64,000 nt of DNA from Dokdonia sp. Hel_I_53 (GTDB taxonomy: Bacteria > Bacteroidota > Bacteroidia > Flavobacteriales > Flavobacteriaceae), in assembly GCF_007827465.1 (NCBI RefSeq), contig NZ_VISL01000001.1, positions 2,561,001 to 2,625,000 on the forward strand, written 5' to 3'. Both the position numbers and the translations under genes were made by a program. This document shows positions 26,694-35,106 of the stretch, piece after piece (within the stretch, counting starts at the first letter, position 1; each line of letters opens with the position of its first letter). The notes beneath the pieces were generated by a model. The model ran no database searches and was not told where the DNA came from. It was given only the letters and a program-made list of their open reading frames with translations.

Positions 26694-29411
26694 CTAACTA
26701 CGTTTAAGTTCGATCAAAACTATATTCACATCTAAGAGTGTCTTTATATATACGCTTTTAAACTGCTCAAAATATCTTTGAGCTATTGCTAAAGTACTTT
26801 GTGAGATAACATTTTTTTCTATGTGTTGCAGTAAATGACCTTGTTGGGTCATACCTAAGTTCATAAAGCTAGACTTCATTTTATGAGCGATTAGGCTTGC
26901 CCTAGGATAGAATTCTCTATCCATACAAGCGCATAAGCTTTTATAATCCTCTGGTGTGTCTTCTATAAAAACTTCTAAAAGTGACATTATAAAAGCATCA
27001 TCATTGTCAAAAGTTTCCCTAAGTTGATCGATCGCAATATAATTTCTGTCTGATTGGTTTTTTTGAGAGGCTACTATTTCTAAATTAGGATCTTCATCAG
27101 AAACAAGCCAAAACAATACCTCTTTTATCGCCTCTTCATCAACAGGCTTGGTTAAATAAAAATCAATGCCCGCTTTGATAGCTTCTTTTCTAGATTCAGG
27201 AAACACATCTGCAGAGCATATGACGATAGGAACTTTTTTGAGAGAATATTTTCTAGAATCTCTGATTTCCTTTATAGCATCTACACCTCCCATTATCGGC
27301 ATATGCATATCCATTAAAATGAGATTATAATAATCGCCATCTTTAGATGTGTATATATCAATAGCTTCTTTTCCGTTTGTAGCAATATCAACCTCAATAT
27401 CTAAGTTATTAAGCAACTGTTTGATGTAAAATTGATTCATTGTATTGTCTTCGGCTACAAGTACCTTAAGGCCTTTTAATTGATTTTCATTTTGATTATT
27501 ACGACCATTAAAAGCTTGTATGTTTTCTAGTTTACTTTTGATAAGTGGTAGCGTGAAGTAGAAACTAGAACCTTTTCCTACTTTGCTAGTAGCCATTAAT
27601 TCTCCTTCTTGTAGGGCAATAAGTTCTTTAGTTATAGCCAAACCTAGACCTGTACCTTTTACCTTAGAATTAGTTTCTTCTTGTACTTGATAAAAGCTTT
27701 CAAATATATTCTGTAGTTGATCTTGTGGGATGCCAATTCCAGAATCTTTTATTTCAAAAGAGACTTCTACCTTATCATCGGTAGCATCCTGTTGAGTTAC
27801 TATAATTTCTACTTGACCAGTATTTGTGAATTTTATTGCATTTCCTACGAGATTTGTAAGTATCTGATTGAGTCTATATTGATCACCAGTAACAATATTA
27901 GGTATGTCTTCTGCTATATTTGTATTTAATTCTAGCCCTTTTTCATTTGCCTTAGTCAGAAACCCATCAGCAAGTGATGTGATTACTTTTCTGATGTTAT
28001 AATCGTAAGATTGAATAGATAACTTGCCAGCTTCAATTTTAGAGAAGTCAAGGATATCATTTACGATAGAGAGCAAATTTTTTGCAGAAAAATCGATGCC
28101 ATCTATGTTTTTTTTGAGTAGAGCAGCATCTTTAGTTTCATTCCTTTTAATAATCTCTGACAATCCTAAAATCACATTAAGAGGCGTTCTGATCTCGTGA
28201 CTCATATTTGATAAGAATGTAGACTTTGCTTTCGCAGCTCTTTGGGCAGTTTCCATTTCCTTATTAATGGTAGCAATTGTATTTTTTTTCTTTGAAACAT
28301 TCTTAAGTAACATACAATAAGTATCTACTTCTGTATAATTATTTGAAGTACTTATGTCAAAAAAAGTGGTGCTACCATCTGCGAGTTGTATAGGAGATTC
28401 TAAGCGTTTTCCAAGAAGATTTTTCTCTATCATATAGCTATTGGGAGCTATATCCTCTTTAAGTTTTTTTACAAGACCTTCGGATAACAGATCAAAAATA
28501 TTAGATGCATTTTCTTTGCTGTTTTCTATTTTAAAGACAGATCTAGCACTTTCGTTGCTATATAAAATGGTTCCATTTCTATCAAAAACAATTGCTTTGT
28601 CAACAAGGTTTTCAAGAACTGCATGGTGGTCGTTATAATCATTTGTTTCTACTTTATAAGTAGGCGTAGTGTCTAAGAGTATATTTTTATAAGCAACAAT
28701 TTCATTACTATCATTAGTATGTGTTGTAGGGTTAACGAAATCTTTGTCAGGATTTATATAATATTTTTCATCTAAAGGGTCATAAATCGTTGTAAATCTT
28801 TCAATCCAGTTTTTTATTAATAGTTGATCATATTCTTGGTTGACTACATTTAATATTTGAGTTTCTAACTCAACGAAGTATGCTTTAATAATTTTTTGAA
28901 CATGAGCATAGTGCGAAAAGTCGGTTTCTAAGATTTCAAAATTAATTTGGCTTCTTAATCTTGAGTCAGGAGCTAATAGATGTATATTAGCAAAGTACAT
29001 GGTTGCATTTGTGTAAAGAAAATATACTAATAATAGATTTAACTCAACTTCAAGACTCTTGTTTTGCTTAAATAAAACACTAAAGGGAAGCGTATTTGCA
29101 ATTTCTGGATAATTGGTTTTGAGATCTTTTCTTAAGTCTTTTTGAGTACTTAAATTACCTTCATTATTCACTAAGTGATTTTCAATCTTAAGATAGTTTT
29201 TTGCGAGTTCAAAAAGTGAATGAATTTCATTTCTTTGGAAGTGGTCAGTGTTATCTTTAAAAGATTTGAAAAGATCTTTGAGTACTTCAGGCGCGCTTTT
29301 TTGAAAATACCGATTTTCTAGTTCGCTTGTATATGTATCAGAATTTCCAAAACTTGATTTTTGGTTTTCTTTTTCAGACTTAGGGAAGAATTTATTAAGT
29401 AAATAATTCAT
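26694..29411 (-). CDS. Hybrid sensor histidine kinase with receiver and Hpt domains
   Basis: A 905-residue multi-domain signalling protein. It has an N-terminal helical region without membrane segments (1-265), a PAS domain (about 270-375, NLVDKAIVFDRNGTILYSNESARSVF), HisKA with phospho-acceptor His405 (MSHEIRTPLN), a HATPase domain (about 510-630, with GTGLGLAI), a receiver with Asp701 (LILMDMHMP) and a C-terminal Hpt domain with His843 (AHKMKSSFMNLG). The chain therefore holds a complete internal His-Asp-His relay and would pass phosphate to a response regulator elsewhere. The input is probably cytoplasmic. Confidence 0.93.
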   Translation of the reverse strand: MNYLLNKFFPKSEKENQKSSFGNSDTYTSELENRYFQKSAPEVLKDLFKSFKDNTDHFQRNEIHSLFELAKNYLKIENHLVNNEGNLSTQKDLRKDLKTNYPEIANTLPFSVLFKQNKSLEVELNLLLVYFLYTNATMYFANIHLLAPDSRLRSQINFEILETDFSHYAHVQKIIKAYFVELETQILNVVNQEYDQLLIKNWIERFTTIYDPLDEKYYINPDKDFVNPTTHTNDSNEIVAYKNILLDTTPTYKVETNDYNDHHAVLENLVDKAIVFDRNGTILYSNESARSVFKIENSKENASNIFDLLSEGLVKKLKEDIAPNSYMIEKNLLGKRLESPIQLADGSTTFFDISTSNNYTEVDTYCMLLKNVSKKKNTIATINKEMETAQRAAKAKSTFLSNMSHEIRTPLNVILGLSEIIKRNETKDAALLKKNIDGIDFSAKNLLSIVNDILDFSKIEAGKLSIQSYDYNIRKVITSLADGFLTKANEKGLELNTNIAEDIPNIVTGDQYRLNQILTNLVGNAIKFTNTGQVEIIVTQQDATDDKVEVSFEIKDSGIGIPQDQLQNIFESFYQVQEETNSKVKGTGLGLAITKELIALQEGELMATSKVGKGSSFYFTLPLIKSKLENIQAFNGRNNQNENQLKGLKVLVAEDNTMNQFYIKQLLNNLDIEVDIATNGKEAIDIYTSKDGDYYNLILMDMHMPIMGGVDAIKEIRDSRKYSLKKVPIVICSADVFPESRKEAIKAGIDFYLTKPVDEEAIKEVLFWLVSDEDPNLEIVASQKNQSDRNYIAIDQLRETFDNDDAFIMSLLEVFIEDTPEDYKSLCACMDREFYPRASLIAHKMKSSFMNLGMTQQGHLLQHIEKNVISQSTLAIAQRYFEQFKSVYIKTLLDVNIVLIELKRS

Positions 29412-29657
29412 TAGCAGTCAATAATATAAGAAAGCACAATATATGTATTTATTAAAAATAGGCCTAATAAAATATAGATGTATGGTATAATTTAGAACCT
29501 TCTAGTTGCTTTGAGTTATATCTGTGTCCCCTCTAAATCTACACACTTTGAATTCTTAAAATAAAGTTAATTCTTTTTAGGTGGGTGTTTTTTAAAAACA
29601 TATTTTTGGCTCTTTAATTTTTATTTCACAAATTATAACTAAGAAATTTTATTAATT

Positions 29658-30653
29658 ATGAGATTATTATTACCTGTTTTTATACTAATAGCTTCTGTTG
29701 CTTTTGGTCAAAGCGCAAACATTGATAAAGAGACTATTAATGTTTCATATATTAAGCTACCAAGCTCACCTGTTTTAGAATTTGATAAAAGAACATTTAA
29801 AACAACTATTCCAGGTTTACGAATTAATGGATTTACTAAGACAGATTCCAATCCTACACTTGATATAGAATATACAGTAGATGGAACTATGGTTGATAAT
29901 GTAGATGTCGAAAAGAAAAAATATGAAAAGAAGGACAAAGATGGGAATGTAATTTCTACATACTATAGATATAAAGCCAAAGCGACATATACAACAAATA
30001 GCACCTTGTATGTCACAAACAATAATGGAGGAGTCAATTACGATCGTAACTTCTCAGAGTCATTCGATTTTGAAAGTAGCGAGTACAATTCAAGTAGAGA
30101 AGCTTCTTCATTTTATAATACTAATAAAGGTAGTTTACTTAGTAAATATCGTAATAGCCAACGTAAATCTTTAGAAGGATCAGTAAAATCTGTTTTAGCA
30201 TCAAAATATGCATACAGACCTCAAGATAAAAATTATTCTTACTTATGGATTTTACGCTCTAAAAAACATCCAGAACGTGATGCACATCACAAAGCTTACG
30301 AGGAGGCTAAAGCAGCATTTGATCTTATGACTCCAGAAGGATCTACAGAAGAGGTTGCTGCAGCACTTAAGCCAATCATGGATTATTTTGAGGCAGTAAT
30401 CCCACGTTTTGAGGGTAAGAAAAAGAAAATGCGTAAAGTACGTTTTGCAAGTTTATATAATATTGCTACTATGTATTACTACTTAGATAATGTCGAAAAA
30501 ACAGCCGAATACGGACAAAAAATAATTGATAATGATTACAGTAAGTCTGATGGTCGTCAGTTTATCAAGATGGCAGAAAATCTTAAGAAATCTTTAGAAA
30601 CGAACCAAGTTGACTCACGTCATTTTGTAATCGAATCTCCAGAGGTAGAATAA
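29658..30653 (+). CDS. Secreted protein of unknown function with a helical C-terminal region
   Basis: A 331-residue protein with a signal peptide (MRLLLPVFILIASVAFGQ). The middle has a charged stretch (VDVEKKKYEKKDKDGNVIS) and Tyr/Ser-rich segments. The C-terminal third is helical with TPR-like spacing (VRFASLYNIATMYYYLDNVEKTAEYGQKIIDNDY). No family was recognised. It is a single gene with its own terminator. Confidence 0.7.
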   Translation: MRLLLPVFILIASVAFGQSANIDKETINVSYIKLPSSPVLEFDKRTFKTTIPGLRINGFTKTDSNPTLDIEYTVDGTMVDNVDVEKKKYEKKDKDGNVISTYYRYKAKATYTTNSTLYVTNNNGGVNYDRNFSESFDFESSEYNSSREASSFYNTNKGSLLSKYRNSQRKSLEGSVKSVLASKYAYRPQDKNYSYLWILRSKKHPERDAHHKAYEEAKAAFDLMTPEGSTEEVAAALKPIMDYFEAVIPRFEGKKKKMRKVRFASLYNIATMYYYLDNVEKTAEYGQKIIDNDYSKSDGRQFIKMAENLKKSLETNQVDSRHFVIESPEVE

Positions 30654-30671
30654 TTTCAAATCACACATCAA

Positions 30672-30706
30672 AAGATCCTCATCAATATGTTGATGAGGAT
30701 TTTTTT
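30672..30706 (+). terminator. Intrinsic terminator
   Basis: ATCCTCATCAA pairs with TTGATGAGGAT around TATG, followed by a T-run. It ends the upstream secreted-protein gene. Confidence 0.9.
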
Positions 30707-30721
30707 GCTTTCGCGAAAGTG
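30706..30721. repeat. 16-bp palindrome, two mismatches
   Basis: Reads TGCTTTCGCGAAAGTG directly after the terminator's T-run. Confidence 0.85.
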
Positions 30722-30725
30722 TAAA

Positions 30726-30854
30726 ATGCAGAGAAGTATAGAAGAGGTTTACAATATTCCTTACCAGTCTCATCATTTTACAAAAAATTCAGGTGTATCA
30801 AAGAAGTTGTATGAAGCGTTAATAGATAATTTGTACCCAAGCTTTTATAGGTGA
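30726..30854 (+). CDS. Possible 42-residue small protein
   Basis: An ATG-started frame reading MQRSIEEVYNIPYQSHHFTK onwards, ending two bases before the convergent PepSY gene. Its composition is protein-like, with no low complexity, but there is no recognised family and no promoter was found. It follows a terminator, so it would need its own promoter. It may be chance or a gene remnant. Confidence 0.2.
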   Translation: MQRSIEEVYNIPYQSHHFTKNSGVSKKLYEALIDNLYPSFYR

Positions 30855-30856
30855 TT

Positions 30857-31990
30857 TTAATTATTTTTTTTTCTCTTAAATTTCCGCCCGTACCATAATA
30901 ATAAACCTGTAACAGGTAGGCTAGCTATTAGAAGACTCACCAGAAAAGCTATACATTTTCCTAAAACTCCACCAATAGCTCCTATATGAATATCATAATT
31001 CATGCGTAAAATTTTGTCAGCTATTTTTGCTTCTCTGTATTTGCCATAAATAGTTTCTGATACAATAGGTGTTAACGTGTATTGATCAAAAAATAAGAAA
31101 TCTGAATCATAATATAATCCTTCACTATTATTGACCTCGACATAAATCGCATCTGAATCACTATAGGGATAGTGTATTTCAAAACTCTCTGCATTTGGAT
31201 TTTCGTTTTTAAGCTTTGCCAGGAGGTTGTCAATTGGTAAAATAACCCTTGAAAATACAGCATCTTCACTCTTAGTTTCACTTTTAGGAATGAGAAATGT
31301 GGGGTTTTTATCACCACCTAGTATATTATAAATTGATTTTTGAAACCAATCATAAGACATCACAGTACCTGTAAATGCTAAAATGAGAGCTAGTGAGCAC
31401 ACATAAAAGCCTACAATTGAGTGTAGATCAAAATTTTTACGTTTCCAGCGTGTGGTTTTCTTCCAGTCAAAGAACATCCGTTTCTTGAGATTTTTACGTC
31501 TTTTGGGGAGCCAAAGAATGAATCCAGAAATAATAATTAAAATGAATAACAAAACAGAGATCCCTACCACTTGCTCTCCAATTTCTTTAGGCAACCAAAG
31601 CCTTGTATGTCCCTTCAAAACGAATGCAAAAAATCCAGAGAGATGATCTTCTATATGTATAATCTCTCCAGTATACGGATTGAGAAATATGCTTCTGTAA
31701 AACTCAGGATCTGCATCGTAGAAAATAACCTCAATGGCATCCTCTTTTTTTTTGAAGACTGTGCCGTGCACTAAGTTCTTTGAATAGACTTTTTCTGCAA
31801 TAGCTCTAGCTTGCGAGGTACTAATAATAGGACTCTCTAGAGGCTTAACTTTTTTATGTCCATCATAAAGGCTTTCAATGTCTTCTTTGAATACCCAGCA
31901 GCAGCCAGTAATTGCAACAATAAATACTACAATGCCAGTAATTAAACCAAGAATTTTATGGAGTTGAAGAATGATTTTTTTTGATCTCAT
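30857..31990 (-). CDS. PepSY-associated inner-membrane protein (iron uptake type)
   Basis: A 377-residue protein with four membrane helices: one at about 13-35 (LITGIVVFIVAITGCCWVF), then near 145, 195 and 345. Between the first two is a PepSY domain (TSQARAIAEKVYS...FLNPYTGEIIHIEDHLSGFFAFVLKGHTRLWLP). This layout is found next to siderophore receptors and is thought to reduce or release iron at the inner membrane. It follows the TonB receptor gene on the same strand by 56 bp. Confidence 0.88.
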   Translation of the reverse strand: MRSKKIILQLHKILGLITGIVVFIVAITGCCWVFKEDIESLYDGHKKVKPLESPIISTSQARAIAEKVYSKNLVHGTVFKKKEDAIEVIFYDADPEFYRSIFLNPYTGEIIHIEDHLSGFFAFVLKGHTRLWLPKEIGEQVVGISVLLFILIIISGFILWLPKRRKNLKKRMFFDWKKTTRWKRKNFDLHSIVGFYVCSLALILAFTGTVMSYDWFQKSIYNILGGDKNPTFLIPKSETKSEDAVFSRVILPIDNLLAKLKNENPNAESFEIHYPYSDSDAIYVEVNNSEGLYYDSDFLFFDQYTLTPIVSETIYGKYREAKIADKILRMNYDIHIGAIGGVLGKCIAFLVSLLIASLPVTGLLLWYGRKFKRKKNN

Positions 31991-32046
31991 AGGAAAATTA
32001 TAATAAAGGGAGTCTCAAAAAAAGACTCCCCATTTACAACAGCTAA

Positions 32047-34470
32047 TTAAAATTTATAAGAAACATTTGCTAGCACGGCACGTGGCATTTGTGGATTTAT
32101 AGTTGACCATCCTTTATAGTATTCTTTATTAAATACATTGTTTAATTTTAAACTAATCCGATAAGCAGCTGCTTCATAAAATAATGCTGCATTTGCAACA
32201 GTATAACTAGGAAGTGTAAAATTACCTGTAGTTGTGTAATTTTTTACAAAACGCTTGCTTGCGCCATTCATTCCAATACCTGCACCAAATCCAGCTAATG
32301 TTCCTGTTTGAAATGCATAATTTGCCCAAAGATTGTAAAGTGTCTTTGGTCCTGCTTCTAATGGACGCTTATTTAGAATTAAGGGATCGTCTGTCTTGGT
32401 AGTTTTACTTTCATTATAACTATAACCTGCTCTTATGTTCAATCCATTAATAGGATTTGCATTGAGTTCAAACTCTAAGCCTTGACTCTCAATTTCTCCA
32501 CCTTGAATTCTATTAAATGGAGAACTAGGGTCTACGATAACTCTATCTTTGACCTTAATGTCATAATAGCTTAATGTTGTATTTATACGGTTAGTGAGTA
32601 GATTTGTTTTTATACCAATTTCTAATTGGTTTGCTTGCTCTGGTTTAAATGTTTCTAAGCGCTGAGGACCTTCGTCTGGATTTCCAACTAATTGTGGGGC
32701 TACATTGTTAAAGCCATTTTGGTAATTTATAAATAAGGAAAGCTCATCTTCTATTGGCTGGTATAAGAGTCCCAACTTAGGTGAAAAAGCTGTTTGCTCA
32801 AAATTATCCTCGCTAGATTTTACATCACCTTCATTATCAAAATGATCAATGCGTAATCCAAACATTGCAGAAAATTTGTTTGTGATATTTAATACATTAG
32901 AAGCATAGAGACTGTAAATACCATAAGATGATTTAATGTTTCCAACAGCTTGAGAGGCCAAAACATTATCTACACCTGCTGTAGATAACGGATACAAATC
33001 TGCTTCCACAATATCTGGTGTAAAGGGATTGTCACCATTAGATCCGCCTTCTGGAGTAACATTTCCATAAAATGCGTAGCCACTATTTTGACTAGTTTCT
33101 GTGGCAGAAAAATAATCTAACCCAACGACAATTCTGTTTCTTAGTGTAGCTACCTCAAAGTCACCTATAAAATTTTGTTGTATGTCGGCTGTTTGGGTGT
33201 TTGCATTTTGTTTGCTTATAAAACGGGAGAAAGTATCATTTCCAAGTATTCCATATTCAAAGAGGTATGAGTAATAACCTTTTGTAGAAGAATTACTGGT
33301 GGATACTAAAGTCTGTGACTTCCATGAGTCTGATAATTTATAGTCCATTTCTAGTCTATAATTCTGTGTAGGATTCTCTAATGTTAACTCATTGCTAGTA
33401 AAAGATAACTTATTATTATAGTTGAGCTGCGCTAGATTAGCAGACTCGGTGGGAGCGCTTCTATTTAAGAATAAAAATGTTGGATTTGTTTGTTCAGCCT
33501 GGGTGATTTCTCCATAAAAAGAAAAAGAAAGTCTATTATTTACTTTATAAGATATGGAGGGCGCAATAAAGAAGGACTTCCTAAAACCTGCATCTTGGAA
33601 ACTTTGCTGTGTCGTGTAAGCGGTATTTACTCTAAAGAAAAGAGATTTTGATGCATCTAATGAGGTGTTGTAATCAGCTAAAAGTTGGTTCAGACCATAG
33701 CTCCCGGCGGTGTAGGAGAATTGACCTCCTGTACCTACATACGGTTTTTTTGTTACGACATTTATAAGCCCTCCGTAAGAGCTTACTGCATTTCCAAATA
33801 GAGTAGCAGAAGGACCTTTAATCACCTCAATACGCTCTACATTTGCAGCGTTAATGGTACCATTAGTTAGTCCTGGCAACCCATTTACTAGTTGAGGTTG
33901 TACAGAAAAGCCACGCAATGAATAATACCCTGCACCATCACCACTACGCCCAGTAGAGGACCATAATTGTTCCACGCCCGTTGCATTTTTAAGGGCATCA
34001 TCAAAATTAGTAACAAGCTGACTTTCTATAAGTTCTGTAGTAATGGTACTGTAAACCTGAGTGTTCTCAATATCTTTGAGGGGCAACTTAGCAACATATG
34101 CTGTTTGCTTTCTAGAAAATTTATTTCTCCGTTTTCCACTGACAACGACCTCGTTTAAGATTTCATTTCCTTCATATAACGTTATTGGATCTAGAACTAA
34201 TGATTGATCAGTTTTTAAAGTGACTGCTATATTTTTTGATTTATACCCAAGATGGGAAATGGAAACTATATAATTTCCAGCTTCTAGATTAAAAAAGGTA
34301 AAGGTCCCGTTCTGATCTGTAAGAGCCCCTTCAAGGCTGTTTTTTAAAATTACTGTGACAGCTTCAAGTTTGCGGTGAGAATTGTTGTAAATACTACCTC
34401 TTATCGAGGCATTTTGAGCAATACAAATAAGGGGACTTAGTAATATAAAAAAGAATATAATTTTTTTCAT
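32047..34470 (-). CDS. TonB-dependent siderophore receptor
   Basis: An 807-residue outer-membrane receptor. It has a signal peptide (MKKIIFFFILLSPLICIAQ), a carboxypeptidase-like domain (about 22-110, RGSIYNNSHRKLEAVTVILKN), a plug (about 125-240, GVEQLWSSTGRSGDGAGYYSLRGFSVQPQLVNGLPG and VERIEVIKGPSATLFG) and a beta-barrel ending in a terminal phenylalanine (VLANVSYKF). The RGF motif in the plug matches the siderophore group. It works with a TonB system and the PepSY protein downstream to bring in ferric siderophores. Confidence 0.92.
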   Translation of the reverse strand: MKKIIFFFILLSPLICIAQNASIRGSIYNNSHRKLEAVTVILKNSLEGALTDQNGTFTFFNLEAGNYIVSISHLGYKSKNIAVTLKTDQSLVLDPITLYEGNEILNEVVVSGKRRNKFSRKQTAYVAKLPLKDIENTQVYSTITTELIESQLVTNFDDALKNATGVEQLWSSTGRSGDGAGYYSLRGFSVQPQLVNGLPGLTNGTINAANVERIEVIKGPSATLFGNAVSSYGGLINVVTKKPYVGTGGQFSYTAGSYGLNQLLADYNTSLDASKSLFFRVNTAYTTQQSFQDAGFRKSFFIAPSISYKVNNRLSFSFYGEITQAEQTNPTFLFLNRSAPTESANLAQLNYNNKLSFTSNELTLENPTQNYRLEMDYKLSDSWKSQTLVSTSNSSTKGYYSYLFEYGILGNDTFSRFISKQNANTQTADIQQNFIGDFEVATLRNRIVVGLDYFSATETSQNSGYAFYGNVTPEGGSNGDNPFTPDIVEADLYPLSTAGVDNVLASQAVGNIKSSYGIYSLYASNVLNITNKFSAMFGLRIDHFDNEGDVKSSEDNFEQTAFSPKLGLLYQPIEDELSLFINYQNGFNNVAPQLVGNPDEGPQRLETFKPEQANQLEIGIKTNLLTNRINTTLSYYDIKVKDRVIVDPSSPFNRIQGGEIESQGLEFELNANPINGLNIRAGYSYNESKTTKTDDPLILNKRPLEAGPKTLYNLWANYAFQTGTLAGFGAGIGMNGASKRFVKNYTTTGNFTLPSYTVANAALFYEAAAYRISLKLNNVFNKEYYKGWSTINPQMPRAVLANVSYKF

Positions 34471-34509
34471 TTATTTTTATTTAGACTAATTACAAATAAT
34501 AATTCAAGT

Positions 34510-34540
34510 CAAAAGTATCTTCTTTTGATTAAATACACAA
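34510..34540 (-). promoter_or_regulatory. Promoter of the siderophore receptor operon
   Basis: On the minus strand this reads TTG, 20 bp, TACTTTTG (-7 box 34517-34510). The predicted RNA start is near 34503, about 33 bases before the receptor ATG. No Fur box was recognised with confidence. Confidence 0.65.
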
Positions 34541-35106
34541 ATTATTTATAATAATTCTAAATAATATTCGAGTCTGCTTTCGCGAAAGCAGATTAAAAAA
34601 GATTAGAGGGAGTGATATAAGTTATATGAATGATTCAAAAAGGGAAATAGTGCACTTATTCTTAATCAAAAACTTGGTTAAAAAAATCGAATCGAAATAA
34701 TAACATAGAATTAATTTAAAAGGTCTATACATTGGTTATTATTCACAATAGCCTAACAGAAATTTGAAGCCATAACTGTATGATTTATAGATATTTTGTA
34801 ATGTTATTTCAGAGGAATGAAACAAAAGAAATACACTTTGCATTAGTTCAATTAGTCTCGATGCTACATGATTTATAAACGATATAAAATGTAAATAGAA
34901 GGTAGTCAAAGTGCTTTTTGCTGGAGAAACTGTTTATGAGCTTTTTAATTTTAAAATTAGATTTTCTATTTATGAATTATTTATATAGTAGAGCGAAACA
35001 TTGTTTGAAATTTATAAAATTATACTCATCATTCATAAATTATTAAAAATTTGATACATTCGCTCCGCATTTAACAAATCATATATTAAAAACTTAAACA
35101 CTTCGT
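34541..35106. other. Gene-free AT-rich region between receptor and M43 protease
   Basis: About 570 bases without a plausible reading frame. It holds one palindrome copy (34575-34590). I saw no RNA-like structure and no clear promoter for the protease gene. Confidence 0.6.
34575..34590. repeat. 16-bp palindrome, two changes that keep symmetry
   Basis: Reads TGCTTTCGCGAAAGCA: both outer bases are changed in a compensating way, so the perfect palindrome is kept. Confidence 0.9.

Noticed and set aside
32047..34470. Receptor as a SusC-like polysaccharide transporter
   Set aside because: No SusD gene is adjacent, and the plug motifs and PepSY partner match the siderophore group.
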